From: Utricularia gibba
Lineage: Eukaryota; Streptophyta; Magnoliopsida; Lamiales; Lentibulariaceae
NCBI GenBank assembly: GCA_002189035.1
Contig: NEEC01000257.1
Coordinates: forward strand, 1 to 40,366
Direction: 5' to 3'
Length of the DNA stretch: 40,366 nt
In this document: in pieces, positions 11,769 to 21,707 of the stretch
Layout of the letters: the number at the start of each line of letters is the position of its first letter
How positions within the stretch are numbered: position 1 is the first letter of the stretch
The notes under the pieces: model-generated
What the model was told of the DNA's origin: nothing
Seen by the model: only the letters and a program-made list of their open reading frames with translations
Database searches by the model: none
Position numbers and translations under genes: made by a program

Positions 11769-12083
11769 AAAGTGATGTATTTATTATCGTTCGGTTTTCG
11801 GGGGCTGCCTACATGGTTTTTCAAGGAACCGCTTCTCGTTTTGTGGCGGCCAGTCTCGCTGGGAACTTGGTCCTTGACCCCGATTCTGTATGGCTCATGA
11901 GGTCAACTGGATGCAAATCGATTAAAAAAAATGATGCATTTGTTTAAATTACGATGTCACGTGCACCCCACATGATTTTTTTAACAACATACTTTATACA
12001 TGAGGAGGCGGTCTTGGGGGCACTTGGAACCGGAAAAAGATCAGCTTAGGCCTTGGCCCAAAGTAAGTTGTAGCCCGGCAAAG
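11769..12083 (+). repeat. Representative alpha2 monomer (315 bp)
   Basis: The first 170 bp are those of alpha1. The 3' part carries a linked set of differences: GATGCATTTG for GATCCATTTG, TTACGATGTC for TTATGATGTC, a T-run followed by AACAACATACTTTATACATGAGG instead of CAACAACTTACTTTATACTTGAG, and GTCTTGGGGGC instead of GTCTTTGGGTGC. The same set recurs in monomers starting at 620, 14571, 15491, 16112, 17654, 18585, 19209, 20145, 21708, 23269 and elsewhere, often with further single-base losses. Because it is a haplotype of linked substitutions seen many times, I treat it as a real subclass and not sequencing noise. It is concentrated in the pentamer regions and is absent from the long alpha1-beta blocks. 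Confidence 0.88.
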
Positions 12084-13020
12084 AAAGTGATGTATTTATT
12101 AACGTTCGGTTTTCGGTGTTGCCTACATGGTTTTTCAAGGAACAGCTTCTCGTTTTGTGGCGGCCAGTCTCGCTAGGAACTTGGTCCGGGCCCGCGATTC
12201 TTTATGGCTCATGAGGACAAAAGGATGCAAATCGATGAATACAATGTTGCATTTGTTTAAATTGCGATATCACGTGCACCCCACATGATTTTTTCAACAA
12301 CTTACTTTATACTTGAGCAGGCGGTCTTTGGGTGCACTGGAACGGGACAAAGGTAAGGTTTGGCTTGCACCGAGAGTTAGTTGTAGTCCGGCAAATAAAG
12401 TGATGTATTTATTATCGTTCGGTTTTCGGGGCTGCCTACATGGTTTTTCAAGGAACCGCTTCTCGTTTTGTGGCGGCCAGTCTCGCTGGGAACTTGGTCC
12501 TTGACCCGATTCTGTATGGCTCATGAGGTCAACTGGATGCAAATCGATTAAAAAAAATGATCCATTTGTTTAAATTATGATGTCACGTGCACCCCACATG
12601 ATTTTTTCAACAACTTACTTTATACTTGAGAAGGCGGTCTTGGGTGCACTTGGAACCGGAAAAAGATCAGCTTAGGCCTTGGCCCAAAGTAAGTTGTAGC
12701 CCGGCAAAGAAAGTGATGTATTTATTAACGTTCGGTTTTCGGTGTTGCCTACATGGTTTTTCAAGGAACAGCTTCTCGTTTTGTGGCGGCCAGTCTCGCT
12801 AGGAACTTGGTCCGGGCCCGCGATTCTTTATGGCTCATGAGGACAAAAGGATGCAAATCGATGAATACAATGTTGCATTTGTTTAAATTGCGATATCACG
12901 TGCACCCCACATGATTTTTTCAACAACTTACTTTATACTTGAGCAGGCGGTCTTTGGGTGCACTGGAACGGGACAAAGGTAAGGTTTGGCTTGCCCAGAG
13001 TTAGTTGTAGTCCGGCAAAT
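11769..13020 (+). repeat. Alpha2-beta and alpha1-beta dimers
   Basis: Monomers start at 11769 (alpha2), 12084 (beta), 12397 (alpha1) and 12710 (beta). This four-monomer stretch is the pentamer order with the hybrid monomer missing. It marks the change from the uniform dimer block on its left to the pentamer block on its right, and may represent the arrangement before the hybrid was inserted or one from which it was lost. Confidence 0.85.
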
Positions 13021-14570
13021 AAAGTGATGTATTTATTATCGTTCGGTTTTCGGGCTGCCTACATGGTTTTTCAAGGAACCGCTTCTCGTTTTGTGGCGGC
13101 CAGTCTCGCTGGGAACTTGGTCCTCCCCGATTCTGTATGGCTCATGAGGTCAACTGGATGCAAATCGATTAAAAAAAATGATGCATTTGTTTAAATTACG
13201 ATGTCACGTGCACCCCACATGATTTTTTTAACAACTACTTTATACTTGAGAGGCGGTCTTTGGGGCACTTGGAACCGGAAAAAGATCAGCTTAGGCCTTG
13301 GCCCAAAGTAAGTTGTAGCCCGGCAAAGAAAGTGATGTATTTATTAACGTTCGGTTTTCGGTGTTGCCTACATGGTTTTTCAAGGAACAGCTTCTCGTTT
13401 TGTGGCGGCCAGTCTCGCTGGGAACTTGGTCCTTGACCCGATTCTGTATGGCTCATGAGGTCAACTGGATGCAAATCGATTAAAAAAAATGATTGCATTT
13501 GTTTAAATTATGATGTCACGTGCACCCCACATGATTTTTTCAACAACTTACTTTATACTTGAGAAGGCGGTCTTTGGGTGCACTTGGAACCGGAAAAAGA
13601 TCAGCTTAGGCCTTGGCCCAAAGTAAGTTGTAGCCCGGCAAAGAAAGTGATGTATTTATTAACGTTCGGTTTTCGGTGTTGCCTACATGGTTTTTCAAGG
13701 AACAGCTTCTCGTTTTGTGGCGGCCAGTCTCGCTAGGAACTTGGTCCGGGCCCGCGATTCTTATGGCTCATGAGGACAAAAGGATGCAAATCGATGAATA
13801 CAATGTTGCATTTGTTTAAATTGCGATATCACGTGCACCCCACATGATTTTTTCAACAACTTACTTTATACTTGAGCAGGCGGTCTTTGGTGCACCTGGA
13901 ACGGGACAAAGAAGCTTTGGCTTGCACCGAAGTTAGTTGTAGCCGGCAAATAAAGTGATGTATTATTATCGTTCGGTTTTCGGGGTGCCTACATGGTTTT
14001 TCAAGGAACGCTTCTCGTTTGTGGCGGCCAGTCTCGCTGGAAACTTGGTCCTTGACCCCGATTCTGTATGGCTCATGAGGTCAACTGGATGCAAATCGAT
14101 TAAAAAAAGATCCATTTGTTTAAATTATGATGTCACGTGCACCCCACATGATTTTTTCAACAACTTACTTTATACTTGAAGGCGGTCTTTGGGTGCACTT
14201 GGAACCGGAAAAAGATCAGCTTAGGCCTTGGCCCAAAGTAAGTTGTAGCCCGGCAAAGAAGTGATGTATTTATTAACGTTCGGTTTTCGGTGTTGCCTAC
14301 ATGGTTTTTCAAGGAACAGCTTCTCGTTTTGTGCGGCCAGTCTCGCTAGGAACTTGGTCCGGGCCCGCGATTCTTTATGGCTCATGAGGACAAAAGGATG
14401 CAAATCGATGAATACAATGTTGCATTTGTTTAAATTGCGATATCACGTGCACCCCACATGATTTTTTCAACAACTTACTTTATACTTGAGCAGGCGGTCT
14501 TGGGTGCACCTTGGAACGGGACAAAGGTAAGGTTTGGCTTGCACCGAGAGTTAGTTGTAGTCCGGCAAAT
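13021..14570 (+). repeat. Pentamer 1 (alpha2-H-beta-alpha1-beta, 1550 bp)
   Basis: Monomers start at 13021 (alpha2), 13329 (hybrid), 13644 (beta), 13952 (alpha1) and 14259 (beta). This is the first appearance of the five-monomer order. The beta copy at 13644 has a private variant, AAAGAAGCTTTGGC in place of AAAGGTAAGGTTTGGC. The alpha1 copy at 13952 reads GATGTATTATTATCG, one T short. Confidence 0.85.
13329..13643 (+). repeat. Hybrid monomer H (beta 5' / alpha1 3')
   Basis: The first 100 bp are beta (ATTAACG, GGTGTTGCC, GAACAGC) and the rest is alpha1 (CTGGGAAC, CCTTGACCC, GTCAACTGG, TTATGATGTC, GAGAAGG, AAAGATCAGC). The switch falls in the shared stretch between GAACAGC and CTGGGAAC. It reads AATGATTGCATTTG, with a TTGC like that of beta. 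Confidence 0.85.
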
Positions 14571-16111
14571 AAAGTGATGTATTTATTATCGTTCGGTTTC
14601 GGGGGCTGCCTACATGGTTTTTCAAGGAACCGCTTCTCGTTTTGTGGCGGCCAGTCTCGCTGGGAACTTGGTCCTTGATTCTGTATGGCTCATGAGGTCA
14701 ACTGGATGCAAATCGATTAAAAAAATGATGCATTTGTTTAAATTACGATGTCACGTGCACCACATGATTTTTTAACAACATACTTTATACATGAGAGGCG
14801 GTCTTGGGGGGCACTTGGAACCGGAAAAAGATCAGCTTAGGCCTTGGCCCAAAGTAAGTTGTAGCCCGGCAAAAAGTGATGTATTTATTACGTTCGGTTT
14901 TCGGGTTGCCTACATGGTTTTTCAAGGAACAGCTTCTCGTTTTGTGGCGGCCAGTCTCGCTGGGAACTTGGTCCTTGACCCGATTCTGTATGGCTCATGA
15001 GGTCAACTGGATGCAAATCGATTAAAAAAATGATGCATTTGTTTAAATTATGATGTCACGTGCACCCCACATGATTTTTTAACAACTTACTTTATACTTG
15101 AGAGGCGGTCTTTGGGTGCACTTGGAACCGGAAAAAGATCAGCTTAGGCCTTGGCCCAAAGTAAGTTGTAGCCGGCAAAGAAAGTGATGTATTTATTAAC
15201 GTTCGGTTTTCGGTGTTGCCTACATGGTTTTTCAAGGAACAGCTTCTCGTTTTGTGGCGGCCAGTCTCGCTAGGAACTTGGTCCGGGCCCGATTCTTATG
15301 GCTCATGAGGACAAAAGGATGCAAATCGATGAATACAATGTTGCATTTGTTTAAATTGCGATATCACGTGCACCCCACATGATTTTTTCAACAACTTACT
15401 TTATACTTGAGCAGGCGGTCTTTGGGTGCACCTGGAACGGGACAAAGGTAAGGTTTGGCTTGCACGAGAGTTAGTTGTAGTCCGGCAAATAAAGTGATGT
15501 ATTTATTATCGTTCGGTTTTCGGGGCTGCCTACATGGTTTTTCAAGGAACCGCTTCTCGTTTTGTGGCGGCCAGTCTCGCTGGGAACTTGGTCCTTGACC
15601 CCGATTCTGTATGGCTCATGAGGTCAACTGGATGCAAATCGATTAAAAAAAATGATGCATTTGTTTAAATTACGATGTCACGTGCACCCCACATGATTTT
15701 TTAACAACATACTTTATACATGAGGAGGGTCTTGGGGGGCACTTGGAACCGGAAAAAGATCAGCTTAGGCCTGGCCCAAAGTAAGTTGTAGCCCGGCAAA
15801 GAAAGTGATGTATTTATTAACGTTCGGTTTTCGGTGTTGCCTACATGGTTTTTCAAGGAACAGCTTCTCGTTTTGTGGCGGCCAGTCTCGCTAGGAACTT
15901 GGTCCGGGCCCGCGATTCTTTATGGCTCATGAGGACAAAAGGATGCAAATCGATGAATACAATGTTGCATTTGTTTAAATTGCGATATCACGTGCACCCC
16001 ACATGATTTTTTCAACAACTTACTTTATACTTGAGCAGGCGGTCTTTGGGTGCACCTGGAACGGGACAAAGGTAAGGTTTGGCTTGCAAAGTTAGTTGTA
16101 GTCCGGCAAAT
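14571..16111 (+). repeat. Pentamer 2 (alpha2-H-beta-alpha2-beta, 1541 bp)
   Basis: Monomers start at 14571 (alpha2), 14873 (hybrid), 15181 (beta), 15491 (alpha2) and 15802 (beta). The fourth position is alpha2 where pentamer 1 has alpha1. The first alpha2 lost ACCCCG between CCTTG and ATTCTG. Confidence 0.82.
14873..15180 (+). repeat. Hybrid monomer H (beta 5' / alpha 3')
   Basis: The 5' part has GAACAGC and the later part CTGGGAAC, CCTTGACCC and GTCAACTGG. The 5' end is degraded (TTATTACGTTCGG and CGGGTTGCC). The 3' part has TTATGATGTC with the T-run followed by AACAAC, and AAAGATCAGC. Confidence 0.82.
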
Positions 16112-17653
16112 AAAGTGATGTATTTATTATCGTTCGGTTTTCGGGGGCTGCCTACATGGTTTTTCAAGGAACCGCTTCTCGTTTGTGGCGGCCAGTCTCG
16201 CTGGGAACTTGGTCCTTGACCCCGATTCTGTATGGCTCATGAGGTCAACTGGATGCAAATCGATTAAAAAAAAATGATCCATTTGTTTAAATTACGATGT
16301 CACGTGCACCCCACATGATTTTTTTAACAACATACTTTATACATGAGGAGGCGGTCTTGGGGGCACTTGGAACCGGAAAAAGATCAGCTTAGGCCTTGGC
16401 CCAAAGTAAGTTGTAGCCCGGCAAAGAAAGTGATGTATTTATTAACGTTCGGTTTTCGGTGTTGCCTACATGGTTTTTCAAGGAACAGCTTCTCGTTTTG
16501 TGGCGGCCAGTCTCGCTAGGAACTTGGTCCGGGCCCGCGATTCTTTATGGCTCATGAGGACAAAAGGATGCAAATCGATGAATACAATGTTGCATTTGTT
16601 TAAATTGCGATATCACGTGCACCCCACATGATTTTTTCAACAACTTACTTTATACTTGAGAAGGCGGTCTTTGGGTGCACTTGGAACGGAAAAAGGTCAG
16701 CTTAGGCCTTGGCCCAAAGTAAGTTGTAGCCCGGCAAAGAAAGTGATGTATTTATTAACGTTCGGTTTTCGGGTTGCCTACATGGTTTTTCAAGGAACAG
16801 CTTCTCGTTTTGTGGCGGCCAGTCTCGCTGGAACTTGGTCCGGCCCCGATTCTTTATGGCTCATGAGGACAAAAGGATGCAAATCGATGAATACAATGTT
16901 GCATTTGTTTAAATTGCGATATCACGTGCACCCCACATGATTTTTTCAACAACTTACTTTATACTTGAGAGGCGGTCTTTGGGTGCACTGGAACGGGAAA
17001 AGGCTTTGGCTTGCCCAAGTAAGTTGTAGTCCGGCAAATAAAGTGATGTATTTATTATCGTTCGGTTTTCGGGGCTGCCTACATGGTTTTTCAAGGAACC
17101 GCTTCTCGTTTTGTGGCGGCCAGTCTCGCTGGGAACTTGGTCCTTGACCCGATTCTGTATGGCTCATGAGGTCAACTGGATGCAAATCGATTAAAAAAAA
17201 TGATCATTTGTTTAAATTACGATCACGTGCACCCCACATGATTTTTTAACAACTACTTTATACTGAGAGGCGGTCTTGGGGGCACTTGGAACCGGAAAAA
17301 GATCAGCTTAGGCCTTGGCCCAAAGTAAGTTGTAGCCCGGCAAAGAAAGTGATGTATTTATTAACGTTCGGTTTTCGGTGTTGCCTACATGGTTTTTCAA
17401 GGAACAGCTTCTCGTTTTGTGGCGGCCAGTCTCGCTAGGAACTTGGTCCGGGCCCCGATTCTTTATGGCTCATGAGGACAAAAGGATGCAAATCGATGAA
17501 TACAATGTTGCATTTGTTTAAATTGCGATATCACGTGCACCCCACATGATTTTTTTCAACAACTTACTTTATACTTGAGCAGGCGGTCTTTGGGGCACTG
17601 GAACGGGAAAAGGTAAGGTTTGGCTTGCCAGAGTTAGTTGTAGTCCGGCAAAT
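16112..17653 (+). repeat. Pentamer 3 (alpha2-H'-beta-alpha2-beta, 1542 bp)
   Basis: Monomers start at 16112 (alpha2), 16427 (late-breakpoint hybrid), 16740 (beta), 17040 (alpha2) and 17346 (beta). The beta at 16740 is 300 bp and reads CGGGTTGCC and CTGGAAC, with a shortened 3' end GGGAAAAGGCTTTGGC. The alpha2 at 17040 has lost TGT from GATGTCAC. Confidence 0.8.
16427..16739 (+). repeat. Hybrid monomer H' (beta to about 225 bp, then alpha)
   Basis: The beta character extends through CTAGGAAC, CCGGGCCCGCG, GACAAAAGG and GATATCAC. After ACTTTATACTTGAG it becomes alpha: AAGGCGG, CACTTGG, GGTCAGCTTAGGCC and a 3' end of GCAAAGAAAG. The switch is thus about 150 bp further along than in H. Confidence 0.82.
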
Positions 17654-19208
17654 AAAGTGATGTATTTATTATCGTTCGGTTTTCGGGGGCTGCCTACATG
17701 GTTTTTCAAGGAACCGCTTCTCGTTTGTGGCGGCCAGTCTCGCTGGGAACTTGGTCCTTGACCCGATTCTGTATGGCTCATGAGGTCAACTGGATGCAAA
17801 TCGATTAAAAAAAATGATCCATTTGTTTAAATTACGATGTCACGTGCACCCCACATGATTTTTTTAACAACATACTTTATACATGAGGAGGCGGTCTTGG
17901 GGGGCACTTGGAACCGGAAAAAGATCAGCTTAGGCCTTGGCCCAAAGTAAGTTGTAGCCCGGCAAAGAAAGTGATGTATTTATTAACGTTCGGTTTTCGG
18001 TGTTGCCTACATGGTTTTTCAAGGAACAGCTTCTCGTTTTGTGCGGCCAGTCTCGCTAGGAACTTGGTCCGGGCCCGCGATTCTTTATGGCTCATGAGGA
18101 CAAAAGGATGCAAATCGATGAAACAATGTTGCATTTGTTTAAATTGCGATATCACGTGCACCCCACATGATTTTTTAACAACTTACTTTATACTTGAGAA
18201 GGCGGTCTTTGGGTGCACTTGGAACCGGAAAAAGATCAGCTTAGGCCTTGGCCCAAAGTAAGTTGTAGCCCGGCAAAGAAAGTGATGTATTTATTAACGT
18301 TCGGTTTTCGGTGTTGCCTACATGGTTTTTCAAGGAACAGCTTCTCGTTTTGTGGCGGCCAGTCTCGCTAGGAACTTGGTCCGGGCCCGCGATTCTTTAT
18401 GGCTCATGAGGACAAAAGGATGCAAATCGATGAAAATGTTGCATTTGTTTAAATTGCGATATCACGTGCACCCACATGATTTTTTCAACAACTTACTTTA
18501 TACTTGAGCAGGCGGTCTTTGGGTGCACCTGGGGACAAAGGTAAGGTTTGGCTTGCACCGAGAGTTAGTTGTAGTCCGGCAAATAAAGTGATGTATTTAT
18601 TATCGTTCGGTTTTCGGGGCTGCCTACATGGTTTTTCAAGGAACCGCTTCTCGTTTTGTGGCGGCCAGTCTCGCTGGGAACTTGGTCCTTGACCCCGATT
18701 CTGTATGGCTCATGAGGTCAACTGGATGCAAATCGATTAAAAAAAATGATCATTTGTTTAAATTACGATGTCACGTGCACCCCACATGATTTTTTTAACA
18801 ACATACTTTATACATGAGGAGGCGGTCTTGGGGGGCACTTGGAACCGGAAAAAGATCAGCTTAGGCCTTGGCCCAAAGTAAGTTGTAGCCCGGCAAAGAA
18901 AGTGATGTATTTATTAACGTTCGGTTTTCGGTGTTGCCTACATGGTTTTTCAAGGAACAGCTTCTCGTTTTGGGCGGCCAGTCTCGCTAGGAACTTGGTC
19001 CGGGCCCGCGATTCTTTATGGCTCATGAGGACAAAAGGATGCAAATCGATGAATAAATGTTGCATTTGTTTAAATTGCGATATCACGTGCACCCACATGA
19101 TTTTTTCAACAACTTACTTTATACTTGAGAGGCGGTCTTTGGGTGCACCTGGAACGGGACAAAGGTAAGGTTTGGCTTGCAAAGAGAGTTAGTTGTAGTC
19201 CGGCAAAT
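17654..19208 (+). repeat. Pentamer 4 (alpha2-H'-beta-alpha2-beta, 1555 bp)
   Basis: Monomers start at 17654 (alpha2), 17968 (late-breakpoint hybrid), 18279 (beta), 18585 (alpha2) and 18899 (beta). It repeats the order of pentamer 3. The beta at 18279 lost AAC from CTGGAACGGGAC, giving CTGGGGAC. Confidence 0.82.
17968..18278 (+). repeat. Hybrid monomer H' (beta to about 225 bp, then alpha)
   Basis: It is beta through GATATCAC, then alpha from GAGAAGG to GCAAAGAAAG with GATCAGC. It differs from the H' at 16427 at the GATC/GGTC position and in the CCGG/CGG context, so the two are not identical copies. Confidence 0.82.
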
Positions 19209-20144
19209 AAAGTGATGTATTTATTATCGTTCGGTTTTCGGGGGCTGCCTACATGGTTTTTCAAGGAACCGCTTCTCGTTTTGTGGCGGCCAGTCTCGCT
19301 GGGAACTTGGTCCTTGACCCCGATTCTGTATGGCTCATGAGGTCAACTGGATGCAAATCGATTAAAAAAAATGATGCATTTGTTTAAATTACGATGTCAC
19401 GTGCACCCCACATGATTTTTTTAACAACATACTTTATACATGAGGAGGCGGTCTTGGGGGCACTTGGAACCGGAAAAAGATCAGCTTAGGCCTTGGCCAA
19501 AAGTAAGTTGTAGCCGGCAAATAAAGTGATGTATTTATTATCGTTCGGTTTTCGGGGTGCCTACATGGTTTTTCAAGGAACCGCTTCTCGTTTTGTGGCG
19601 GCCAGTCTCGCTGGGAACTTGGTCCTTGACCCGATTCTGTATGGCTCATGAGGTCAACTGGATGCAAATCGATTAAAAAAAATGATGCATTTGTTTAAAT
19701 TATATGTCACGTGCACCCCACATGATTTTTTTAACAACATACTTTATACTGAGAAGGCGGTCTTTGGGGCACTTGGAACCGGAAAAAGATCAGCTTAGGC
19801 CTTGGCCCAAGTAAGTTGTAGCCCGGCAAAGAAAGTGATGTATTTATTAACGTTCGGTTTTCGGTGTTGCCTACATGGTTTTTCAAGGAACAGCTTCTCG
19901 TTTTGTGGCGGCCAGTCTCGCTAGGAACTTGGTCCGGGCCCGCGATTCTTTATGGCTCATGAGGACAAAAGGATGCAAATCGATGAATACAATGTTGCAT
20001 TTGTTTAAATTGCGATATCACGTGCACCCCACATGATTTTTTCAACAACTTACTTTATACTTGAGCAGGCGGTCTTTGGGTGCACCTGGAACGGGACAAA
20101 GGTAAGGTTTGGCTTGCACGAGAGTTAGTTGTAGTCCGGCAAAT
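19209..20144 (+). repeat. Irregular trimer with an alpha-alpha junction (936 bp)
   Basis: Monomers start at 19209 (alpha2), 19523 (alpha) and 19832 (beta). The alpha2 ends GTAAGTTGTAGCCGGCAAATAAAG, switching to the beta-type 3' end (AAATAAAG), and is followed by a unit with the alpha 5' end ATTATCG. This is the only place where alpha follows alpha. The second alpha sits where a hybrid would be expected. The trimer can be read as a pentamer that lost its last two monomers. Confidence 0.8.
19523..19831 (+). repeat. Alpha monomer occupying a hybrid position
   Basis: It follows another alpha (19209-19522). Its 5' half is alpha (ATTATCG, GAACCGC). Its 3' half mixes ACATACTTTATACTGAG with GAAGGCGGTCTTTGGGGC. 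It reads TTATATGTCAC, missing the GA of TTATGATGTCAC. Confidence 0.8.
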
Positions 20145-21707
20145 AAAGTGATGTATTTATTATCGTTCGGTTTTCGGGGGCTGCCTACATGGTTTTTCAA
20201 GGAACCGCTTCTCGTTTTGTGGCGGCCAGTCTCGCTGGGAACTTGGTCCTTGACCCCGATTCTGTATGGCTCATGAGGTCAACTGGATGCAAATCGATTA
20301 AAAAAATGATCATTTGTTTAAATTACGATGTCACGTGCACCCCACATGATTTTTTTAACAACATACTTTATACTGAGGAGGCGGTCTTGGGGGGCACTTG
20401 GAACCGGAAAAAGATCAGCTTAGGCCTTGGCCCAAAGTAAGTTGTAGCCCGGCAAAGAAAGTGATGTATTTATTAACGTTCGGTTTTCGGTGTTGCCTAC
20501 ATGGTTTTTCAAGGAACAGCTTCTCGTTTTGTGGCGGCCAGTCTCGCTGGGAACTTGGTCCTTGACCCCGATTCTGTATGGCTCATGAGGTCAACTGGAT
20601 GCAAATCGATTAAAAAAAATGATGCATTTGTTTAAATTATGATGTCACGTGCACCCCACATGATTTTTTAACAACTACTTTATACATGAGGAGGCGGTCT
20701 TGGGGGCACTTGGAACGGAAAAAGGTCAGCTTAGGCTTGGCCCAAAGTAAGTTGTAGCCCGGCAAAGAAAGTGATGTATTTATTAACGTTCGGTTTTCGG
20801 TGTTGCCTACATGGTTTTTCAAGGAACAGCTTCTCGTTTTGTGGCGGCCAGTCTCGCTAGGAACTTGGTCCGGGCCCCGCGATTCTTTATGGCTCATGAG
20901 GACAAAGGATGCAAATCGATGAATACAATGTTGCATTTGTTTAAATTGCGATATCACGTGCACCCACATGATTTTTTCAACAACTTACTTTATACTTGAG
21001 CAGGCGGTCTTTGGGTGCACCTGGAACGGGACAAAGGTAAGGTTGGGCTTGCACGAGAGTTAGTTGTAGTCCGGCAAATAAAGTGATGTATTTATTATCG
21101 TTCGTTTTTTCGGGGGCTGCCTACATGGTTTTTCAAGGAACGCTTCTCGTTTTGTGGCGGCCAGTCTCGCTGGGAACTTGGTCCTTGACCCCGATTCTGT
21201 ATGGCTCATGAGGTCAACTGGATGCAAATCGATTAAAAAAAATGATGCATTTGTTTAAATTATGATGTCACGTGCACCCCACATGATTTTTTCAACAACT
21301 TACTTTATACTTGAGAAGGCGGTCTTTGGGTGCACTTGGAACCGGAAAAAGATCAGCTTAGGCTTGGCCAAAGTAAGTTGTAGCCCGGCAAAGAAAGTGA
21401 TGTATTTATTAACGTTCGGTTTTCGGTGTTGCCTACATGGTTTTTCAAGGAACAGCTTCTCGTTTTGTGGCGGCCAGTCTCGCTAGGAACTTGGTCCGGG
21501 CCCGCGATTCTTTATGGCTCATGAGGACAAAAGGATGCAAATCGATGAATACAATGTTGCATTTGTTTAAATTGCGATATCACGTGCACCCCACATGATT
21601 TTTTCAACAACTTACTTTATACTTGAGCAGGCGGTCTTTGGGTGCACCTGGAACGGGACAAAGGTAAGGTTTGGCTTGCACCGAGAGTTAGTTGTAGTCC
21701 GGCAAAT
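20145..21707 (+). repeat. Pentamer 5 (alpha2-H-beta-alpha1-beta, 1563 bp)
   Basis: Monomers start at 20145 (alpha2), 20458 (hybrid), 20768 (beta), 21080 (alpha1-like with GATGC) and 21394 (beta). The alpha at 21080 pairs GATGC with TTATGATGTC and GAGAAGG, and the same mixed form recurs at 22640. Confidence 0.85.
20458..20767 (+). repeat. Hybrid monomer H (beta 5' / alpha2-like 3')
   Basis: GAACAGC is followed by CTGGGAAC, CCTTGACCCC and GTCAACTGG. The 3' part has GATGC, TTATGATGTC, ATACATGAGGAGG and GGTCAGC. This combination recurs at 22018. Confidence 0.85.

Noticed and set aside
17908-18261. Open reading frame of 117 codons on the plus strand, the longest seen, and many recurring ones of 60-95 codons on both strands
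   Set aside because: They are parts of the satellite monomer read in one frame. The same stretch in other copies is broken by indels or stops, the start and end vary with each indel, and no known domain is visible.
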